From Bacillota bacterium (GTDB taxonomy: Bacteria > Bacillota > Clostridia > Lachnospirales > Lachnospiraceae), in the NCBI GenBank assembly GCA_023424235.1, contig JAFAEB010000390.1:1-11457 (forward strand): a stretch of DNA of 11,457 bases. Direction: 5' to 3'. The notes under the pieces are model-generated. The model was given only the letters and a program-made list of their open reading frames with translations. It did no database searches and was not told where the DNA came from. The first letter of the stretch is position 1, and every line of letters begins with the position of its first letter. Both the position numbers and the translations under genes were made by a program. Shown here one piece after another: positions 6,688-11,457 of this stretch.

Positions 6688-7860
6688 TTGAATATAAAAA
6701 ATAATATCTCTAAACTATATATTATATTATTTTTTCATAACTTGATCCCAGCTTATGTCATAGAGAGGTTATTTTATGAGCAAAGAGGGATGACGGTAAT
6801 AATGGTGGTATTATGTGAAATTGTTTATGCAGTTACCATAGTAATCTTAGAAATTCCAACAGGTATTCTTGCTGATAAATTTGGTCGAAAGCCTATGTTA
6901 GTTACAGGAGCAATGCTAGCTATGTTTGAGTTTGTAATATTACTCTTTGCAAATCAACTATGGGTATTTCTTCTTGTCACATTTCTTGCGGGTGTTTCAA
7001 GTGCTTGCACAAGTGGTTCCCTGCATGCACTTTTATATGATTCTCTTATTATGATTAAATGTGAGAAATCATTTGAAACGATCATAGGAAGATTAAATGC
7101 CATCGATTTTATAGGAGCTATAATAGCTGCACTCTCAGGGAGTATTCTTGCTAATTTTTACGGTTTTGAATTTAATTATGTTCTCTCTGCTATAAGTATG
7201 TTTTTAGCTTTCATAGTGACCATATTATTAGTGGAGCCATCGATTACTAGCAGTGAGGGAGTAGATACGAACTATAGTATTAAGGAGTATTTCCTACAAT
7301 CTATTACCTTTATGAAAGGAAATCCTAGGTTGTTATTGATAATGATTCATGCAATGGCCGTCGGCTCTTGTATAAAATATTTAGATGAATTTTGGCAGCT
7401 TTACTTAGATGAGATTGGGTATTCAATTCTTTTCTTTGGTGTGTTTTCAGCTATCATATCGCTTGCAAGAATACCAGGTAACCTTATTGCAGGTTATCTC
7501 GTAAAATACATGAAGGAAGAGACGATTATAACTAGTATTCTAGGAAGCTGTGTCCTTGGTTTTATAATAGCAGCGGGTTTTCAAAACAAGGTTGGAATTG
7601 TTGCAATTATTTTTATATTTATAGCAAGTGGTGTAGTAGAACCAGTAATTTTAGGATATCTACACCATAATACCAAATCAGAAATTCGGGCTACGGTAGA
7701 ATCAATTCAATCACTTATTGAAAGAACCTTATCTTTTATTTTTGGTATAGGGTTTGGTATTGTTTCGTCTAAGATTAATATTATAGCGGGATTTGCATTC
7801 TTAGGTTTTATCACTCTAATATTTTTTAGTAACTTGATACTTATAAGGTTAAGGAGATAG
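6688..7860 (+). CDS. Major facilitator superfamily transporter, probable drug efflux
   Basis: From the TTG at 6688 the protein has 390 residues, a normal length for a 12-helix MFS carrier. TTG is chosen because AAGGAGG (6674-6680) lies seven bases upstream; the in-frame ATG at 6625 has no ribosome-binding site and would run through the regulatory hairpin. The first half has the MFS A-motif GILADKFGRKP (about 59-69) between helices 2 and 3 and a small-residue-rich helix containing FLAGVSSACTSGS. A polar central loop (EPSITSSEGVDTNYSIKEY) divides the two bundles, and the protein ends with basic residues after a last hydrophobic helix. Such carriers use the proton gradient in the cytoplasmic membrane; the substrate cannot be read from sequence. 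Position just after rph, with a possible attenuator, suggests antibiotic export, but this is inference. A sugar or metabolite exporter is the main alternative. Confidence 0.8.
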   Translation: MNIKNNISKLYIILFFHNLIPAYVIERLFYEQRGMTVIMVVLCEIVYAVTIVILEIPTGILADKFGRKPMLVTGAMLAMFEFVILLFANQLWVFLLVTFLAGVSSACTSGSLHALLYDSLIMIKCEKSFETIIGRLNAIDFIGAIIAALSGSILANFYGFEFNYVLSAISMFLAFIVTILLVEPSITSSEGVDTNYSIKEYFLQSITFMKGNPRLLLIMIHAMAVGSCIKYLDEFWQLYLDEIGYSILFFGVFSAIISLARIPGNLIAGYLVKYMKEETIITSILGSCVLGFIIAAGFQNKVGIVAIIFIFIASGVVEPVILGYLHHNTKSEIRATVESIQSLIERTLSFIFGIGFGIVSSKINIIAGFAFLGFITLIFFSNLILIRLRR

Positions 7861-8012
7861 AGGGATAAGCTTAGAATAGGGGCAAAGTATAAATAGAGGG
7901 GTTATATTATTATAAATGAAATAGCTTGGGAGAAAGTAGAAGAATTAACTTACAAAATATTTCATTATTGAGGAATTGGTAGTTATAAAAGATTGGATTT
8001 ATGGAGGTTTCT
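7861..8012. other. Transporter-esterase intergenic region with an inverted repeat and a coding-like remnant
   Basis: AATGAAATA (7915-7923) and TATTTCATT (7958-7966) form a perfect 9-bp inverted repeat with 34 bases between. The frame from 7897 to the TGA at 7972 reads like protein (NEIAWEKVEELTYKIFHY) but has no usual start codon in frame, so it may be a leftover of a lost gene. A weak promoter, TTCATT (7961-7966), 17 bases, TATAAA (7984-7989), would serve the esterase. No terminator is evident after the transporter. Confidence 0.35.
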
Positions 8013-9533
8013 ATGATTAGAAGAGCAATAACTGAGAATGGAATTGTTAAAGGAATTGAAGCAGCAGATCCAAGAATTACCGCATTTAAAGGAATACCAT
8101 TTGCCGCACCACCCATAGGCGAAAATAGATGGCGAGAACCACAGCCTTGTAAGAACTGGGAAGGTGAATTATTAGCTTATCGATTTGCACCGATATCGAT
8201 GCAAGATACTCCTGGTATTGGTGATAATCTTTATAATCGTGAATGGCATGTAGACCCGGATATTGAAATGAATGAGGATTGCCTATATCTAAATATTTGG
8301 ACCAATGCAAAAAGTGTTGATGATAAATTACCTGTCTTGGTATGGTTTTATGGTGGTGCTTTACAGTGGGGTTATCCATCTGAGATGGAATTTGATGGAG
8401 AACGATTAAGTAGGAGAGGAATTGTAGTTGTAACTGTGAACTATCGTATCAATGTGTTTGGTTTTCTAACACATCCAGAGATAAGTAAGGAGCAAGCTAA
8501 CGCCCCTACTAATTTTGGACATTTAGATCAGCAAGCAGGAATTAAGTGGGTAAAACGTAATATAAAAGCATTTGGAGGGGATCCAGATAATATTACCATT
8601 GCAGGACAGTCAGCTGGAGGAGGAAGTGTTTTATCACAACTTACATGTCCGAATAATCATGGATTATTCCAAAAGGCAGTTGTGCAAAGTGCAATGATTA
8701 GAAACCCATATAGAGAAGGGATTTTTATTAAACCAAGACCTTTAAGTGAAGCCGAAAAAATCGGTCTTAAGTTTTTTGATTTTATTGGTGTTAATAGTTT
8801 AGAAGAAGCTAGGAAACTAGATGCATTCTACATAAGAGATATGTATGGAAAATTTACACAGAATAATGAGCGAATGGGAAGTACCATTGATGAGAAGTTC
8901 TTAGTTGGTGATCCACTTTCTCTATATATGAAAAATCAACATGTTAAGGTACCAATAATGTCTGGTAATACAAGGGATGAATTTTTAAATTCCATTGTCG
9001 CAAATTCAGACGAGGAATTTATTCAAAAAGTAAAAGAAATATTTGGTGAAAAGGCTGAGGAATTTTTATCTTTTCCTGAAGCCTGGAAAAAGGATGATAA
9101 TAGATATGCATTAGTAAGTGGACTAGAATGTACCATTAAGAGTGTGTTCCTTCAAAATGAAAGGAATGGCAATGAGGAAAAGTGTTTTTATTATTGTTTT
9201 GATGCCGATATTCCTGGAGAGGATAATCCAGGTACCTTCCACTCTGTGGATTTATGGTTTTTCTTTGAGACACTTGCAAAATGTTGGCGCCCATTTAAGG
9301 GTAAACATTATGACCTAGCACGAATTATGTGTAACTATTGGAGCAATTTTATTAAATATGGAGATCCAAATGGTTGCGATGCAGATGGTACGAAAATGCC
9401 TTATTGGAGTCCATATACTTTAGATACTCCACATGGAATGTTATTTTCAACAGATGGTCCATATCTTATGAAAGAAGAAGATTCAGATTACATCAAGTTT
9501 TTGATTGAAAGAGTTACACAAGACTTAGCTTAA
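8013..9533 (+). CDS. Type-B carboxylesterase (alpha/beta hydrolase, PnbA-like)
   Basis: This enzyme hydrolyses carboxylic esters, probably in the cytoplasm since no signal peptide is present. ATG 8013 is preferred because GGAGG (8003-8007) lies five bases before it; the in-frame ATG at 8001 overlaps that site and has none of its own. The 506 residues show the family landmarks (numbered from 8013): AFKGIPFAAPPIGENRW about 24-40, EDCLYLNIW 88-96, oxyanion-hole loop FYGGAL about 112-117 (Tyr replaces the more usual bacterial His, as in cholinesterases), nucleophile elbow GQSAGG with Ser200, acid Glu323 in NTRDEF, and His410 in FHSVDLWFF. The triad is complete and the length fits the 480-550 family range. 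Substrate is unknown; p-nitrobenzyl esterases and plant-polymer esterases are both possible. A large terminator follows, closing any unit with the transporter. Confidence 0.88.
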   Translation: MIRRAITENGIVKGIEAADPRITAFKGIPFAAPPIGENRWREPQPCKNWEGELLAYRFAPISMQDTPGIGDNLYNREWHVDPDIEMNEDCLYLNIWTNAKSVDDKLPVLVWFYGGALQWGYPSEMEFDGERLSRRGIVVVTVNYRINVFGFLTHPEISKEQANAPTNFGHLDQQAGIKWVKRNIKAFGGDPDNITIAGQSAGGGSVLSQLTCPNNHGLFQKAVVQSAMIRNPYREGIFIKPRPLSEAEKIGLKFFDFIGVNSLEEARKLDAFYIRDMYGKFTQNNERMGSTIDEKFLVGDPLSLYMKNQHVKVPIMSGNTRDEFLNSIVANSDEEFIQKVKEIFGEKAEEFLSFPEAWKKDDNRYALVSGLECTIKSVFLQNERNGNEEKCFYYCFDADIPGEDNPGTFHSVDLWFFFETLAKCWRPFKGKHYDLARIMCNYWSNFIKYGDPNGCDADGTKMPYWSPYTLDTPHGMLFSTDGPYLMKEEDSDYIKFLIERVTQDLA

Positions 9534-9562
9534 TGGGGTTAAAGTATAATAACTAATACGAA

Positions 9563-9655
9563 TAAGAAATACGATGTATATAATAAGTATTTTTTATTTC
9601 AAACGAGAAGACTTATCAATATTATTTACTCAATATTGGCAAGTCTTCTTTTAAT
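9563..9655 (+). terminator. Double hairpin terminator after the esterase
   Basis: The main stem pairs AGAAGACTT (9606-9614) with AAGTCTTCT (9641-9649). After one mismatch and one wobble it continues as CAATATT (9617-9623) with AATATTG (9632-9638), closing an 8-base loop and followed by TTTTAATTTG. A weaker 10-bp AT stem (9563-9572 with 9587-9596) lies just upstream. The A-rich flank allows partial action on the opposite strand. Confidence 0.8.
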
Positions 9656-9702
9656 TTGTCATAAAAAGCAATATTATAAGCATTTATAATGTATTAATTT
9701 TC

Positions 9703-9732
9703 TTGATTCTTTTATTTAAATGGTAATATAAT
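9703..9732 (+). promoter_or_regulatory. Sigma-A-type promoter for the SDR gene
   Basis: TTGATT (9703-9708), 18 bases, then a perfect TATAAT (9727-9732). Transcription would start near 9739, about 29 bases before the ATG at 9768. It lies downstream of the esterase terminator, as expected for a separate unit. Confidence 0.6.
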
Positions 9733-9767
9733 GAAATATAAATAAAAAAATACCAAGGGGTAAGAAT

Positions 9768-10559
9768 ATGAAGAACGTTGTAATAACAGGTAGTACACGT
9801 GGTTTAGGACTTTCCATGGCAAAAGAGTTTTTAAGAGAAGGATGCCACGTTACGATCTCTGGAACAAAGATGGAATCCTTTCATTATGCTAAAAATGAAC
9901 TAAGTGGTTTTGAAAAGCAAATTTTGTATGTGCCTTGTAATGTAAGAAGATTAGAAGATATCAAAAATCTTTGGGTAAAATCGATTGAAGCATGGGGTAG
10001 TGTAGATATATGGATTAATAATGCAGGTCAGAATGCTCCACGTGAGTTTTTATGGGAAACGCCTGAAGAATACATGGATGCAGTTGTTGATACCAATATA
10101 AAAGGAGTTATGTATGGTTCTAAAGTAGCTGCAGAAAATATGTTAAAGCAAGGTTATGGCCAGATATGGAATATGGAGGGTTTGGGTTCTAATAATATGA
10201 TTATAGAACAGACCATATTGTATGGAAGCTCAAAATGTGCCTTGTCCTACTTTACAAGAGGACTAGCGAAAGAGCTTAAAAATACGGCTGTAAAGGTAGG
10301 AAGGTTATCTCCTGGTATGATGCTTACTGAATTTATTACAAAATCACCTACCGGTGAAGAGTCACTAGTAACAAAAGATAAGCAATTTCGTAAGATTTTT
10401 AATACATTAGGAGACAAACCTGATACGGTAGCTAAGTTTTTTATACCAAGAATCCTTAGTAATACAAAGCAAAATGCCCATATCGTGTGGTTAACAAATC
10501 TTAAATCAATGAAGAGATTTACTATGTCTCCATTTGTTAAGAGAGAGTTGTTAGATTAA
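9768..10559 (+). CDS. Short-chain dehydrogenase/reductase, NYC1/NOL (chlorophyll b reductase)-like
   Basis: This is a cytoplasmic NAD(P)H-dependent oxidoreductase of 263 residues, the classical SDR length. The Rossmann fold shows TGSTRGLG (7-14) for cofactor binding, NNAG (84-87), Asn110 in DTNIKG, and the active site Tyr152/Lys156 in YGSSK. The catalytic Ser is most likely Ser141, 11 residues before the Tyr; the more usual 13-residue position is not a Ser. SPGM (181-184) follows. The stretch NMEGLGSNN before the active Tyr, with YGSSKCAL and SPGMMLTEF, resembles the NYC1/NOL subfamily, where NMDG/NMEG-type and YGSTK sequences recur; this is from memory, not a search. Chlorophyll is not expected in this organism, so the natural substrate is unknown. 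ATG 9768 follows AAGGGG (9755-9760) by seven bases. The gene has its own promoter and no clear terminator before the next promoter. Confidence 0.82.
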   Translation: MKNVVITGSTRGLGLSMAKEFLREGCHVTISGTKMESFHYAKNELSGFEKQILYVPCNVRRLEDIKNLWVKSIEAWGSVDIWINNAGQNAPREFLWETPEEYMDAVVDTNIKGVMYGSKVAAENMLKQGYGQIWNMEGLGSNNMIIEQTILYGSSKCALSYFTRGLAKELKNTAVKVGRLSPGMMLTEFITKSPTGEESLVTKDKQFRKIFNTLGDKPDTVAKFFIPRILSNTKQNAHIVWLTNLKSMKRFTMSPFVKRELLD

Positions 10560-10607
10560 ATATAACTGTTATCTTTATTAAGATTCTCTAATTTTAGATT
10601 TTATGGA

Positions 10608-10636
10608 TTGACAATATCATAAACAAATGATATGAT
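10608..10636 (+). promoter_or_regulatory. Strong sigma-A promoter of the riboswitch-ATPase unit
   Basis: A perfect TTGACA (10608-10613), exactly 17 bases, then TATGAT (10631-10636). The predicted start near 10643 lies about 20 bases before the riboswitch core, so the whole aptamer would be in the leader. Confidence 0.85.
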
Positions 10637-10660
10637 AATCCCATTGAAAATTAAATAGCC

Positions 10661-10778
10661 CAACTATGAGGGAGTAACTTCCTGTATTTTACAGGTTCAA
10701 AGTCGTCAATGCGGATTTGATATACTAAGGTATAATCAGACCCGGCTTTGTTAACAATTAAGTTTAGTGAGACTCAAT
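10661..10778 (+). promoter_or_regulatory. yybP-ykoY manganese riboswitch (aptamer)
   Basis: The RNA shows the conserved core of this family. GGGAGUAAC (10670-10678) forms the L1 side. A P2 hairpin pairs CCTGTA (10681-10686) with TACAGG (10690-10695). CAAAGUCG (10698-10705) pairs with CGGCUUUG (10743-10750), with UCAAU after the first strand forming the Mn-binding L3. The 3' GUUUAGUGAGACUC segment (10762-10775) closes the four-way junction. P1 can form from CTATGAG (10664-10670) with CTCA-A-TAG (10773-10780, one bulge). Known members bind Mn2+ and often sit before Mn exporters, including P-type ATPases formerly called Ca2+ pumps, such as Lactococcus yoaB. P4 looks short here. Confidence 0.88.
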
Positions 10779-10815
10779 AGCCAAATTTCTGTGGCTATTT
10801 GGGTCTTTTTATTTT
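10769..10815 (+). terminator. Riboswitch expression-platform terminator
   Basis: GAGACTCAATAGCCA (10769-10783) pairs with TGGCTATT-GGGTCTT (10792-10807) with one bulged T, an 8-base loop and a T-rich tail. Its left arm reuses ACTCA and TAG, the 3' strand of riboswitch P1. The two structures exclude each other: Mn2+-stabilised P1 should break the terminator and switch the gene on. Confidence 0.82.
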
Positions 10816-10851
10816 TAAAATTCAACATAAATAATTTGAAAGGATGATTTA

Positions 10852-11457
10852 ATGAAGGAGTTTTATAAAAAAACTGAACTTGAAGTAATGGAGATGCTGG
10901 GGGTTAACGATAAAGGGCTTTCTGAGGATGTAGTAAGTAAACATAGACTTAAATATGGCTATAATGAGTTAGAAGAAAAGAATAAGAAAAGTGGTATACA
11001 AATCTTTTTAGATCAATTTAAGGATTTCCTTGTTCTAATATTATTAGGGGCAGCATTAATATCTGCTTTTCTTGGGAAATTAGAGAGTACAATCGTTATT
11101 ATGGTTGTTATAACAATTAATGCAATACTAGGTACCGTACAACATATCAAAGCAGAACAATCATTGAAAAGTTTAAAGGCACTTTCCTCTCCAATTGCTA
11201 AGGTTTTAAGAAATGGAATAATTGTTCAAATACCTTCTCGTGAGGTTGTGGTAGGGGATATTTTATATCTAGATGCAGGAGATTATGTATGTGCAGATGG
11301 TAGAATTCTAGAAACTTTTAGCTTACAAGTAAATGAGAGCTCCTTGACAGGAGAAGCGGAAAGTATATTAAAAATTACGGATGTGATTCATAAAGATAAC
11401 TTACCGATTGGAGATAGAAAAAACATGGTTTTCTCTGGTAGTTTTGTAACTTATGGT
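10852..11457 (+). CDS. P-type cation ATPase, probable Mn2+ (or Ca2+) exporter; N-terminal 202 residues
   Basis: ATG 10852 follows AAAGGA by seven bases, and the gene runs off the window (202 of about 850-900 residues seen). The N-terminus (FYKKTELEVMEMLGVNDKGL, then VSKHRLKYGYNEL) is the cation-ATPase N domain of P2-type pumps. Membrane helices M1 (about 58-74) and M2 (about 79-96) follow, then the actuator domain: IPSREVVVGDILYLDAGDYV..DGRI (about 128-152) and the phosphatase loop TGEA (166-169; TGES in most pumps). The DKTG phosphorylation site and ion-binding helices are beyond the window, so the ion cannot be read from the protein. The Mn2+ riboswitch upstream points to Mn2+ efflux under manganese excess, as for Lactococcus YoaB. 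Regulation is expected to be transcriptional read-through when Mn2+ binds. Confidence 0.9.
   Translation, partial: MKEFYKKTELEVMEMLGVNDKGLSEDVVSKHRLKYGYNELEEKNKKSGIQIFLDQFKDFLVLILLGAALISAFLGKLESTIVIMVVITINAILGTVQHIKAEQSLKSLKALSSPIAKVLRNGIIVQIPSREVVVGDILYLDAGDYVCADGRILETFSLQVNESSLTGEAESILKITDVIHKDNLPIGDRKNMVFSGSFVTYG

Noticed and set aside
8001..8003. ATG as the start of the esterase
   Set aside because: The GGAGG that serves the ATG at 8013 overlaps this codon, and no upstream site exists for it.

Overview
The window is AT-rich, every recognisable gene lies on the + strand, Shine-Dalgarno sequences are strong, and GTG and TTG starts are used. Protein families and regulatory RNA point to a low-GC, spore-forming Firmicute of the class Clostridia, probably Lachnospiraceae-like. 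This placement is an inference from gene content and style, not from a search. No rRNA, tRNA, CRISPR array or insertion sequence was recognised.

Left part (1-3745). The window opens inside the C-terminal half of a DinG/XPD-type helicase, which ends at a strong terminator. A 511-base AT-rich gap follows, with a tandem pair of Spo0A-box-like sites and a sigma-28-like promoter candidate. Next is a broken chemotaxis locus. A cheA gene is cut off inside its ATPase domain and joined, out of frame, to the HAMP and signalling part of a methyl-accepting chemotaxis protein (MCP) that has lost its sensor and membrane segments. Both halves carry short in-frame tandem duplications, and the MCP half also has an atypical hairpin tip. 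The simplest reading is a deletion that fused two neighbouring genes and left a decaying locus, closed by a terminator.

Middle part (3746-9650). A full-length rifamycin phosphotransferase (Rph; often annotated as PEP synthase) is followed by a major-facilitator efflux-type transporter. The transporter's ribosome-binding site can be hidden in a hairpin and is preceded by a possible eight-residue leader peptide. A type-B carboxylesterase with an intact catalytic triad comes next and ends at a long terminator hairpin. Drug modification, export and ester hydrolysis side by side suggest a small xenobiotic or antibiotic-defence neighbourhood, but joint function is inferred only from proximity.

Right part (9651-11457). 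An SDR oxidoreductase resembling the NYC1/NOL (chlorophyll b reductase-like) subfamily has its own promoter. After it comes a textbook promoter (TTGACA, 17 bases, TATGAT), a yybP-ykoY manganese riboswitch and an overlapping intrinsic terminator. These control a P-type cation ATPase that runs off the window. The riboswitch indicates that the pump exports Mn2+ rather than, or as well as, Ca2+.
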